Origin: Carettochelys insculpta
Lineage: Eukaryota > Chordata > Testudines > Carettochelyidae
Assembly: GCF_033958435.1 (NCBI RefSeq)
Contig: NC_134137.1
Coordinates: 108,634,501 to 108,698,500 of the forward strand
DNA length: 64,000 nt
Direction of reading: 5' to 3'
Shown: in pieces, positions 11,794 to 23,346 of the stretch
How the letters are laid out: the number at the start of each line of letters is the position of its first letter
How positions within the stretch are numbered: position 1 is the stretch's first letter
The notes under the pieces: generated by a model
Seen by the model: the letters and a program-made list of their open reading frames with translations, nothing else
The model's database searches: none
Told to the model about the DNA's origin: nothing
Made by a program: the position numbers and the translations under genes

Positions 11794-11938
11794 CATGGGT
11801 GTCTTTTTTTGGTCCAGTACTTGCAGGTACTGAGTACTGGCACCTTGGCAGCCCTAGCTACAGGATTGGCTGGATGGGAATGGGGGTGAGAGGAGCCGTC
11901 TGAATACCAGCCCCTCATTTTTTTCAAAAAAGGCATTG
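11794..11938. mobile_element. Small hAT-like MITE (TTTTTTTGG...AGTACTTGC family)
   Basis: The element starts catgggtgtctttttttggt and contains agtacttgcaggtactgagt, and its other end is ttttttcaaaaaaggcattg. The unit at 29744-29826 has the same parts in the opposite orientation, which supports a mobile family. The flanking octamers match only partly, so the superfamily call is weak. Confidence 0.5.
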
Positions 11939-12689
11939 GTTAATGCTGTTGTGTTCAGTCCATGACTTAATTTGTTTTCAGTGCCAGCTGAAAGAGGATT
12001 AGGAGAAACCATTACCGCATTTATCATTTTTCCTCTTAACTAATAAAAAAAACTCTCTTGTAAGGCACAAAAAAGAGTTGACTGCACACATAAATACACA
12101 CTTATATAACAGTATTGCTCTCATCTGCTGACTTCCTTTTAGGTTCTGACTGGAAGCAGAATTTGTAAGACTATTGCAGAAATTTTCTCCCTTACCATAG
12201 AAAGTTGTATGTGTGTGTAAAAACTTGTGCTGTTTTTTTTAACATATACTGTGACTATCTATAGTTCTCGATTTGCCACCTTACTCTTGCTTTTTGGCAA
12301 TATTATATGTATGGATTTCATATTAGCTGTACATGCACATAAAATGCTGCAAAACTCAGTGGGTCATGTCAAACAGAAAACCCCTTTACATTTTAAGTTA
12401 AATAACCCAGTTTAGTCATCCTAGATGAGATGTGATTTAGGGGTTTTTCGGTATATAAACACACGGTATACGGCACCCCCAGCCCCTGGAACTAAATGTC
12501 AGTACAATTACAATTATTCTTAAAATGTCTGTAGCTTCTGTGTATAAGAAAAATAAATGTGTCACTCAGTTGAATATAATGGGTTATACTAGGATGAAAT
12601 GATTAGCATTGCTGGTAAGAAGATGAACTTTTCAAGCTTCAAGTGGTATTATTACTATGGAGCACATAACATTAATTTTTATTTTTAGC

Positions 12690-13320
12690 ATTAGATTGGA
12701 ACATAATAATTGTCATACTGGATCAGACCAATGTTTCATGTCATCCAATATGTTGTCTGTGATAGTGGCCAGATGATTCAGATAATGGAATAAGAAATCC
12801 ACAGTAGACAGCTGTAGGGTAATCTCCTTCCCACAATAGAACTCATCTAATCTTGAATATTTAGATATTAGCTGAAGGCCTGAAGTATGAGGTTTTACAT
12901 CCCTTCCAATATACTTCTTTTAGCCTAAATGATAACTGAGATATTCTTTTTAGCCATAAAAATGTCTAATCCCTTTTCTAAATCTCGCTAAATTTTTGAC
13001 CTCATTGATGTTCTGTGGCAAGGAGTTTCACAGTCAAATTACATTTTGGGAAAATAGTTTCTTGTATCAGTTTTGAATTTGCTGCCTCAGTTTTGTTGAA
13101 TGTAATTTTGTTTTTGTATTATCAGGCAGGAAAATTCAGATGCTTCCAATCTGTCCTCCCTAGACCATTTATTAGTTTATAGAAGCTTTACTATGTTCAC
13201 TGTTGCTCACCTCCTTTCAATGGTAGAAAACACAAGTCTTCTCAATTTCTTGTTGTGTAAAACCTTATCCAGGTCCCATTGTTCTTGCTGGCCTTCCTCT
13301 GACTCACTTGCACTTAAATA
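12690..13320 (-). repeat. Old CR1-type LINE 3' fragment, antisense
   Basis: The + strand reads as the antisense of the C-terminal part of a CR1-like reverse transcriptase ORF plus 3' region. The order of phrases atactggatcagaccaatg, ggcaaggagtttcacagtca and tgctggccttcctctgactc follows a CR1-type LINE common in turtles and crocodilians, as I recall it. No frame of useful length survives. Confidence 0.65.
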
Positions 13321-14400
13321 GATGTGAAGTGTTTGAAAACTGAGGGACGAAACTATTCACAACTGGTAGAGCTAAATAAGCAAACAGTAAAAATTACAGT
13401 GAAATTTGTTGCAGTCATTGATTTGGCCATCCTCATTTTGACTCAAATCCAGATATTCACTATTTTCCCCAAATACCTTAATTCCAAATCTATCACCCAC
13501 AGAAACAAGTCTTCATGTTGCAAGGACCGATCAAGTTTTTAGTGCCGAGACAAATCAGCTTGGTTAGAATTTGCTCTAATTAGCATTCTCAGAAATTATA
13601 CTTGCAGCCCTGTGGCACGAGTGATTTTTTTCCCCTATTTTGCAAAATACCCAACTATCAAAGAAGCTATTCCAATCTGATATTTAACTATCAACTGTCC
13701 TACAGAATAGTGTAAGACTAAGGGAGATGAATCAATGCAAATATGAAATGACCTTTGCAAAGTTATTTGTAATTGAAGTAGTTATGCTACTTCTATCTCT
13801 CTAACACATATTCAGAAAACTTTCAGAGCCAGGCTGAAAAATTCTTATTAAGTTAACTACTTAATATGAGCAAGTGTGTCTGATTTTAGTCCCTTAACTT
13901 GGTGTTTGCATCACATCAGTTCGTGGAAAATTTTCTAACTTCTATTGGTATATAATGTTCAATATTTTTATTTACCTTTTTAATGAGAGTACAGCACGGC
14001 TCTTTTGTAGTATCAAATAAATGTAGTGTACTATTGGCCAGTATCTAAGTTGTTACTGTTGGCTACGTTGACTTGTAGCGTAGAAACATCCCTGATCTAT
14101 TTCTGCTTGTAAAATGAGTGTTTTTAACTTGATCAGTAAAAATACTTGTTTCATCAGTAGGACACAAATAAAATTTATTTGTAAAGTTATGTCAGAAGTA
14201 AAATACATAACTTTTCTCACAAATCACTTTGCTACTTGGTGAATCTGTTCACTCTTTTTTTTAAGGGGGGGAATAAATGAAATAGAACTATATTTTTATG
14301 ACCTCAAAATACTATATTGTACTGTAGTCTCAAAAAAGGGCAAGTTTTTGAATAAACCACTTACTTTGTCGCTGCATTATTAAACATGGTCAAAGTTTGA

Positions 14401-14505
<105 letters not shown>

Positions 14506-14939
14506 TGAGATGCTGTCCAAAAAAACTAGTCTTATCAAAATTCCATTAAAACACTGTGAACTGACAGTCAGCTACCAAATGTGAAATGGAGAAATTAGAT
14601 CGTTTTTGCTTTTATCCCTTTTGTGGAAATGGTATAGAAAGTAAGCTTTATGCTCTGGTGGCTTCTTCTAACTCCGTTTCTAGTGTGGCCTTATTTATTT
14701 TATCAAAGTCTTGCAATTGTTTTTATTTGATATCTTTCAATGTATTTTTATGTTGTCAGCATATTAGGTAAAGAAAACAGTTAAGCCCCAGTCTTGCAAG
14801 TATTTATTCATGTAATTAGTTCTCTTATATTCTCCAGGACTGACCACTAATGTCCAGAAACACATTTGTTAATATTTTCAGGATCTGAGCCATATCTGAT
14901 ATTTAAACATAAAATTATGTAATTATCAATAAACTACGA

Positions 14940-15385
14940 GATGCACCTGACAGGTACTGGACAAGAGAATTTGCTAGACAAAGGGAGGTCCTGGGTTTCT
15001 GCTGCCAGGTGGCCTGGTGCACCCAGGAGCTGCCACAAGCCCAGCCAGCCATGTGGTCCTACGGGACTCCAGTCCCGGCCCTGCATTGCCATGGAGCTCC
15101 AGCCCCTGGCCCCACTCAGGTAGGTGGGCAGTTGCAGGACCTGGCCCCACCTGGGCATGCGGAGATTCCAGGCCCCAACCCTGCCCAGGCTGACAAACAC
15201 CTCTGTTTGGTCTGACCGCCGCTGCTCTGGCCCTAGGTGGGCTGTTGGCCCCAGCCCCAATTGGGCTGCTAGAGGCTGGCCCAAGACTAGGAACACACTG
15301 GTCCTGGAACACCCACAGTCCTTCCTGACCACAGATGTTGCCAGATGAGAGACTCCTGGATCTGAGAGGTAAAAGGTTTCAGTAT
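14940..15385. repeat. GC-rich repeat with a Tigger-like right end
   Basis: The unit stands out by its GC-rich core (about 14990-15300) against AT-rich flanks. Its right edge, gttgccagatgagagactcc then gatctgagaggtaaaaggtt, aligns with the right terminus of the element at 6334-6660. The left edge is less clear. Open frames here occur on both strands at once and show no known domain. Confidence 0.45.
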
Positions 15386-16289
15386 TTTATAATAGGTCTT
15401 CCCACGAAATAGTGAGCCCTATATGGCACTTCTGAATTCACTGTAAATATTTCAGGATACATTATTTATGACCTAATAATCAGGAGTCCAGTTGCAACTT
15501 ACTGTGTTAGTGACATCACAGAATAAAATATTTTAAGATAGCTTTAATGCACTAGGAATTGTCCGAAAACTTTCTCAGTGAGAAAAAAATTAAAGTTGTT
15601 GTGTCTTTGCCTAATTTAATACTAAGTTGAATGCTGCCTATGCAAAGGCTAGTGGAAAATTCAACACATACATCTATAATTAACTTATTTTGATTTTACT
15701 TTATAAATTTGTCTTCACTGAATTGCTTCTGAGTATATAAAGGCAAATTTGGTTGTGTCATTATTTAAAAATTAAATGATTATAGGTTCTAAAATCTGGA
15801 AGAAAATAAACAAAAATGAATAGCCAATAACTAAGCAAATTTTACATATAAAGAAAACAATGTTATTTGTGTTCTTCATTTCCCGTAGCTTCTTTATGTT
15901 GTATTTAAAGTAGGATATTAAGGATAGCCTGTTCAAATGAGGATTTCGGATAATACACTCCATATTTACAAGGATGCTTTGCTCCTTTTGCTATAGAAAT
16001 ACAGAATTATTCTGTTGGGCTGTTATATTCAGATATTCACTTCTGGTTTTGTTCAGAAATTTCACAAAATAAGTAACTTTTTAAAAATGAAAGTGCAATA
16101 TGAAACCATGATTGCTAAGTCATTTTAAAAGAGTTTGGGTAATAATTGGGGTAGTTAGAAAGTTCTCTGTTGCAGATGAGAGATGTCAAGAGAATCTAAT
16201 TAAACAAAAATCACGTCTATCTTAATGTTGCTGCTTTAGGACTAAAAGATACTTTTTTTGTCTATGGACAAACTGCTGGAATACCATTC

Positions 16290-17040
16290 AATTTTTCAAA
16301 TAATAGGGCATACTACTTAGTACAGGGACTCTGGACCATACAGGAATCACATCTTCATATAAATATCCTAGAACTAAGGGCGGTACGCAGGACTTGCGAA
16401 CAGTTCCAACCACTAATCCATCACAAAATGATCACGATATCACAGACATTATGGCATGTTTATATTGTATCAGTCAACAAGGTCAGATGCAATCCTGACA
16501 CCTGTGTACAGAGGCTATACGTGTCTGGAACTGATTGATAAATAACCATATAGACAGCTTGGCCATATGTCTTCTGGGGAAGCAGAACTCCACAGCAGAT
16601 ACCCTCAGCAGGCAGTTTCACCAAAATAACGAATGGGAGATGCAGCCCCAAGTTCTACGTATCATAGTCTGAGTAATGTGATTTTCTGACTGTAGATCTG
16701 TTTGCCACAGCACCCAATACTAAATACCCGAGGAGGTACTGCTCCTGAGCTGGACTGGGGTAGAACTGCATGGGAGATGCATTCTCACCTCCTCAATGTG
16801 TTTCCACCCCATTCCCATATTACACAGGGTAATCCACGAGGTGCAACAGGATGGCGCATGACTTCATACTCATAGCACCTCTTTGGCTTCGACAAATCTG
16901 GTATCCATATTTGATGCAACTGTCTGTAACTCCTCCATTATGTATTCCTCCACGTCTCACTCAGGACAATGGCAGACTCAGCCATACGCATCTCAGAGCA
17001 TTCCAACCAACAACCTGGCTTGTACAGGGGGAATGGAACT
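16290..17040 (+). pseudogene. DIRS A RNase H and downstream domain, broken
   Basis: Translated with frame changes, the stretch contains a segment like HLHINILELRAV (16352 on), aligning with the RNase H start of DIRS C at 57880. A later ADTLSRQF parallels ADQLSRHF of C, and a CRSVCHS segment parallels the start of the DLFAT domain of C. Several stops and shifts are present. The match in domain order to C is the main support. Confidence 0.7.
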
Positions 17041-17174
17041 AAAACTAAAATGTTAACAAGGAGTTCAATCTGTACTGCTTAACAGCAGAAAGCCCAAGTA
17101 CAAGAACTTGAATGTGAACAGCTTCATAACAGTACACTTGGCTGCTGTTTCCATGTGTCACACTAAGACTGATG

Positions 17175-17386
17175 TCAAGTATCAGAGGGGTAGCCGTGTT
17201 AGTCTGGATCTGTAACAGCAAGGAAGGGTCCTGTGGCACCTTATAGACTAACAGAAAAGTTTTGAGCATGAGCTTTCGTGAGCACAGACTCACTTCATCA
17301 GATGAAGTGAGTCTGTGCTCACGAAAGCTCATGCTCAAAACTTTTCTGTTAGTCTATAAGGTGCCACAGGACCCTTCGTTGCTGTT
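17175..17386. mobile_element. Penelope inverted dimer with 13-bp target duplication
   Basis: The 212-bp unit is a near-perfect palindrome centred on catcagatg near 17300. Each arm is the same Penelope 3' segment (gtctgtgctcacgaaagctc, ctgttagtctataaggtgcc). The left arm also keeps the 3' terminus in reverse (tatcagaggggtagccgtgt). The 13 bases actaagactgatg stand directly on both sides (17162-17174 and 17387-17399). Removing the unit and one duplication restores continuous DIRS A sequence. Confidence 0.9.
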
Positions 17387-17699
17387 ACTAAGACTGATGG
17401 TTACACAGTATTTACACACTCTATCATAAAAAAGATTTATAAAATGCTTTAACTCATTCCTACCTGTAAAACCACCAACTCCTGCATGGGAGTTAAATAT
17501 GGTACTACGCACACTTATGGGTAAACTGTTTTGAACCTATGGCCACATACTCATTGTTTCATCTTTCAGTGAAAGTGTCCTTTTTGATAGTATCACTGGA
17601 GCCACAAGACTGGCATCATTTGTGACTGATCCACCCTATAACTTATTTCAAAAGACAGGATCACATTAAGACCACATCCAAAGTTCCTACCAAAAATCA

Positions 17700-18150
17700 T
17701 ATTTCATATCTATCAACCAATATGCTTACCTGTGTTTTTTTCCAAAACCACATGCAGATGCAGAACATGCTAGACTCCACACACTCAGTGTCAGATGAGC
17801 ACCCGCTTTCTATTGGCAAAAACAAAATTTTTTGTAAATCTCCAAGACTCTGGTATCAACTACAGAATGCTCTCAGCAACACCCAGTTTCCAAACATAGA
17901 CTCTCTAAGTGGATATCTCAGTGTATGAGATTTTATTATGAACTAAATAACATACCTACGCCACAAGTATGTACGCAGTCCTCCGGAGGTGCTGCCGCCA
18001 TCTGGGCATTCCTTCACAGCATCCCAGTCGATGATATTTGTAAGGCAATAATGTGGACATCAGTACACACATTTATGAAACATTACGCAATCAAGCAACA
18101 CTCATCAGCTGATGCCCATTTCGGATGGTCCTCCCTGAACATTGTTTAAG
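17700..18150 (+). pseudogene. DIRS A tyrosine recombinase C-terminus, broken
   Basis: The segment VDDICKAIMWTSVHTFMKHY (about 18030-18090) aligns with LKDICRAVTWSSYDTFAKHY near the end of the DIRS C recombinase. It keeps the terminal tyrosine that would form the covalent DNA link. The upstream part is broken by stops, and the HxxR region reads as a degenerate GGAAAIWAF. The frame ends just before the internal complementary region. Confidence 0.75.
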
Positions 18151-18214
18151 ATCGTATTCTGAATTCCCACAAACCACAACAGACACTGATCCTTAATCTC
18201 CTTATTTGGAGCAC

Positions 18215-18556
18215 CTACAGAGACATTCCTTGAAGGAGAAGAGAAGGTTATGCACCTGTGCAGTAACCTGAGGTTCTTCAAGATGGGTCTCTCTGTGGGT
18301 CCTCCACAACCCACTCCTCCCCCTACTTTGGATTTATAATACTTTTCCATGGTAGAGAAGGGATGAAGGGTGGTGTGTGACGGTTAATGGCCACTATAAG
18401 CATAAGCTGTGAACCACGCATGAACCGCAACTGGGGGTACCATTGCTGAAAAAATCTCTGCTTATAAGCACAAGGTGCCAAGACATCTCATGTGGAGCAC
18501 CCACAAGGAAATGCATCTTGAAGAACCTCAGATACTGCACAGGTGAGTAACCTTTC
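18215..18556 (+). repeat. DIRS A internal complementary region and right terminal repeat
   Basis: At 18230-18312 the phrases gaagagaaggttatgcacct, gaggttcttcaagatggg and gtgggtcctccac are the reverse complement of the right terminus at 18491-18556 (gtggagcacccacaaggaaa, gaagaacctcagatactgca, cacaggtgagtaac). An internal segment complementary to the element ends is the hallmark of DIRS1-type elements. The sequence between holds the diverged inner part of the right terminal repeat. Confidence 0.78.
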
Positions 18557-19389
18557 ATGTTGAGAGTGAGGAAAAAAAGTTTAGAATCTGAACTCTATTT
18601 TGCAGAAGGAGAAATATAATAAAACACATCTTTTTAATTTTTAAAAGTTATCATTGATGACGTGACATTTAAATTGTCTGAGTATAGTAAAGTATTTTTC
18701 TGTTTTGTGTAGCTACAAGAGAATAATTTCTGATTCTAATCACAAGAGGCCTATTGACTTTCATTTTTGAAGTCGGTGGCTCCAGGGAAAAGTGTTTTGC
18801 TGTTCTTATCTGGAGCTTCTTATTCTGAATGTGGTCAGGTGGGTAGTGACAAACATTTGCCACCTGATTAGTTACTGGTATCCTGTGAGGTGAATTTGTG
18901 AATTCAGTCCACTTGCAGTTTTAAAAAGATGACAGTTTTTGGTGTTGGTGATCTAAGCATGGAGACTGAATTAATCTCTCAACCACAGAGGCAGTACTTC
19001 TAGAACAGTTGTGTAATATGTTGGTAGATGAGTGTATGCGAACTCATGTTGCTTTTTCCCTGTGGAGGTAGTTCTGAGCTCTGTGAACATGACACCTTCC
19101 ATAAATTCTAAATTCATTTTAAGTAACTTTGTTTTAAAAAACAATTACTGGATTTTTCAGGATATAGAATATTTGGTGCAGTTTGTAATCTATATTCAAA
19201 AACAGGATTCACAGTGTTTTGCTTAAAGAATTAAGGTTAAAGAATGTAGATTACGGTTTCTAGCATAATAGAAATTGAATTTAGAAAAGACATATTTCAA
19301 CTACTTCACTCCTTACTATTGCAAGATTATTACCCTGTTGTGTCAATACTAGTGCTTCATCCTTTCTATTTTTGAAGGTCTTATGTGAT

Positions 19390-19690
19390 AACTTGAGATT
19401 TTATTATTTAGTCCTATGGATCTCAGTCTTGGAAAAATTTTCAGCCTAAATTTTCCCATATTAATTTCATCCCATTATTCCTAATTATATGTCATTCTGC
19501 AACCTTTAATAATTCTTTTCTCTGTTTGGTATTTATACTCATCATGCTGTTGGAAAGTTATCAAGACCCTCATTAATCTCCATTTTACTGATATTCTTCG
19601 TAAGTAATTTTGGCCAGCTTCCTCACCATTTTTATTGTACTCTTCTAAACTCCCTGCAAGCTATGAATACCTTTGTGGTAATGAGATGTC
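19390..19690 (-). repeat. Antisense CR1 fragment
   Basis: On the + strand, ttcagcctaaattttcccat followed by atttcatcccattattccta and later ccagcttcctcaccattttt matches the antisense of a CR1-type RT C-terminus and 3' region as I know it from sauropsid genomes. It is heavily diverged and has no surviving frame. Confidence 0.55.
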
Positions 19691-22600
19691 TAGAATGACC
19701 AGTTGTAGCAGAGCTGTATGAATGACAATTGTCCCCTTGTGTAGTGAATAACTTCTCTGCATAGACAGTCTAAAATCATGTGATTCCTCTAATTTGCTAT
19801 CTACGGTCACCTCAAGCACTCTGTCAGCATTACTTATGTCATGGAGAAAATGCATCTCCCATTCAATTTTCCACTTGGGTGTATGTTTGGAACAGATTTC
19901 TAGGGAGTTTTTATCTGTTGGCAATTTTTATAGTGGTCTCCATTAATTTTTGCAATCATGTAATCAGTCCTGAAAATCTAATCCAAGGTCTCTGGTCTCC
20001 CTTCATCTCCAAGAATGATTGCTCAACATCAACATTTGGGAGCTTTTGTTTTTCAGTCCTACGTGCCTCTCCATCAGCACTAGGAATTGATGTGGCGAGC
20101 GGAGGGTTACCATCTACAAGCATAGTCAATTTGTGCCTCCCCATGCTGGGAGGTGAGAAGGGCATGATTTGAAGGGGAGGCTGTGACCAACCCACCTATC
20201 TCCCTTGCCCAGTGGACCTTGCGCCTCTCCCCCTCACCCCCATGTCCTTCCTGGGACTGCTGTGCTATCCCTGTATCACTGTTCCAAGCTTCCTGTGGAG
20301 AAGGTGTGTGCAGGCTGGGTGGCGGATCTCTGCTGCAGTAGCTACTGGGGACAAGGGTCAAGTGAACTGGAGACACCTCTCCCTTGCTGACAGCCAATCT
20401 CAGGCAGGGAGTGAGCTACCACCGCCCCACAGCCACGCTCTCAGGTAGAAGTCATTAGTGGCACAATGTTGTCTGTCAGGCCTCACGTTCTCTGTATAGG
20501 CACCCACCCTTATCTTAGAGCTTGAGCTGTGGAGGTATGTAGTGGGAGGCATCTCCAGGAAGGCTACAGATTGTATGCATCTCTCAGCAGCACGCATCAC
20601 TCCTTTCTCCCCTTTGCTTGGATGGGAAATATGCTCACCTCAGCACTGGAATTGGTGTTGTGCAGGAGGTTGGATATATGCAATCCTGTTCTCTCCGGCA
20701 TGTTGTGCTGCCTCGTGCCCTCACGACAAGGTGGTTTTAAGAAGAGCCCGTCAATGCTCTTTCTGGTCATATGTTGGCTATTTTACTTCTTTGTGGTCCC
20801 ATAAAAGGTAGAGCAGGCGCAATTACGCTATTTATATGAGGCAGCATTTCTGCAATGGGATTTATCCTTGTTTTTCTAGAAAAACACAGAATCCCATTCA
20901 GACCTTTGGATGACATAGTCATGAAACTATAAATACATAACTGCTTCAACAAGGTGTTATTTTCAGGTGTGTTATGGTAGCCTTTAGACTTGGAAATTAT
21001 GCTCAGTGATTTTTCCTTCTTGTCAGTTTAACAGCAGCCCTAAGTACATTCTTGAGATGCATTTGAAGTTTTGTTATGATGGGCCATTTGTTTGCCTAAG
21101 TTGTGCCCTGATCTCTTTGTTGCAGCTGAGGCAATTTCTGTCTCTCCTCACATTTCTTGGTCTTATATACCTCCCACTCAGTGTTGGAGAAGTTTGCAAA
21201 TTATCCTTTTGAAGGTTGTCATAAGAAAGCCACTAAGACTGAAGTGTCTGTGAATTAAAGATAATATTCATCAGCCTTCAATTGTGTTGAAAGGCTGTAT
21301 TCAATATTGTTAAATGCTGTTCTGTAAGAGGCATGGGAGTTTTGTGAGTTTTCAGGGCGTAAGTATTTTCTTCTGAAACTTCAAATGCCCTCTGAGTCAT
21401 TTCCTCAACTCCTTATCTGGCATTACTGGTTGAATCTGTCTTTGTAGCTCATAGCTATTAGATGCTTCAAGTGCCCTTAGAAGGTAAGGCCACCTTGCTT
21501 GGTTTACTATTTTACAACATTGTCTTTAGTTGCTACTGTTGAGCATTGTTGGAGAGGAGGAATATAACATGAGACAAAATAATTCACAAGTAATTCTATT
21601 TGTCATAGTCCTGTTTCCTTACCTTCCTATCCAAAGAGCATCAGTTGGAGTTTTGTCTATTGCCCTGCTCTGGAAGCGTCCCTGTAAAAGAAGAGAATAA
21701 GTTGAAACTTCTATACACTTGCCTTAATTGAGACAGAAAGTGTCTGTGCAGTGCCAGCACTTAGACTGGCATTTTCCCCCATTAATTAGTATTTGGTTGC
21801 GTCCAGTATTGGATATTGTGATGTCACATTATGTCCTGAGTCTTATGTATGCTATCTGTTTCTGCTCAAAGAAGGTGGTTTCTACAAGTGAAGTTAGGCT
21901 GAGCCTTACATTGAAGGCATGCAGTGATCTGGATCATTCCATTTCAATTCAGCCAACATCAAGAAAACTTGAGGGTACTGGTTTTTTTGAATACATGTTT
22001 CCTACCAAGAAGTGTAGTCTAGGTGGGGAAAAAAAGACATTAAAGGAACCCTACAGCATCATTGGAGCACTAGTCTAGCGCACAGTTCAACCAGGACTGG
22101 CGCAGTGCAGAGACTATCCTTTCACTGGCCTCTCCTGAGCTGCCAATGAGCTTGTCAGCCATGTCAAGGATCTGAGGTGGTATTTCCTAATGATTTGGCT
22201 TACTGTGCCACTGGTTCAGTAGCGATTCAAAGGGAAGAGTGGAGCTCAAAATTCATAATATCTTTGTATGGCTTGCATCCAGACATTGTCTCTCTGCCTA
22301 GACTGTGTAATGTGTAATCTGACTAGATCTTGTGGCTCCCTTCAAAATGAAAATGAAATTAATTTATATATTAATATTCTTCACTTTGTGGGCAAAAACA
22401 CAAAAGATTTAGAAAACAAGTGGATAAATAAGGTCAAAGTATCTAATTGAGAAAATTGCGTATTTTTAGGTTTTACAGAAGCATAGTGAGGTAATTAGGC
22501 ATATTGATTTTTTTTTTTTTAAACAAGCATTGCAGTCTGGATTTTTAATTTGCACATGCTTCAATGGAGGAAAAATAAAGCAGTCAATCAGTTGTGCATA

Positions 22601-23346
22601 ATGCTGTCTGATGTAATGTTTACAAAAGCAAAACCTTTGATTTAGTACTTAAAATGGTTCCAAATCTGTTTTGATAAATACAGATGTATCTCTGTGTGTG
22701 GGTCTGTATTTTGCACCATTTTAGTTTGTTATTTAGTCAGATAAACTAAAGGTGTTTCTATTTGCATACAGGTGGTATAACTTTGTTTGTACAGAGCATG
22801 AATACCCTGAATTTCATCATCCTCTTGAATAAATAAATTATATATAGAGGTTAAAAAATAAAAAAATGGTCTAAGGGAAAAATGGAATGCATACTAAACA
22901 AATTCAAAATCGTTTTAAATTATAAAACAACCATTACCTAAATGTGTATGTTGCAGAGGATGATAGAAGTACCTTTAAATATAATACTCAAAAGTGCGCC
23001 ACATTCACCCATCCTACAAAAATACTACCAGAGGCTTAGCTTAGGACACTGAACTAGGTTTGGGGGAAAAGAAAGTCACAGCGACCTCCAACTGATAGGC
23101 GAGTGTTGAGGACTGCATCACAGCCCTTCCCTGACTACTATTCCAGTCCGTAGGCTAGAACAGAGACTGCTACCATTCTGCAGGAATGCTGATAGAGCTA
23201 CTGCATTCCTGCATGTGAAGATACAGTGGATCACCACCCACCGCTCCTATCAAGTGACCTGTTTGCGGACAGCTCAGAACCTATTTCTGCTGGGTGAAGC
23301 GGTTGCAGAGACCACACTATGCAGTCTTTTGGACCCCATTCACTAT

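Larger units (their letters stand above)
16280..18556 (+). mobile_element. DIRS1-like element A, 5'-truncated relic
   Basis: Remnants follow the order of the full-length DIRS at 54007-60025: RNase H and downstream domain, tyrosine recombinase, internal complementary region, then a terminal repeat. Gag and most or all of the reverse transcriptase are missing, and the left end near 16280 is a truncation. A Penelope dimer interrupts it at 17175-17386. The terminal sequence is far diverged from elements B and C, so A is probably a separate subfamily or much older. Confidence 0.8.

Noticed and set aside
17045..17338. 97-codon minus-strand frame around the Penelope dimer
   Set aside because: It reads through the palindrome and its flanks, so it is a by-product of the inverted repeat.
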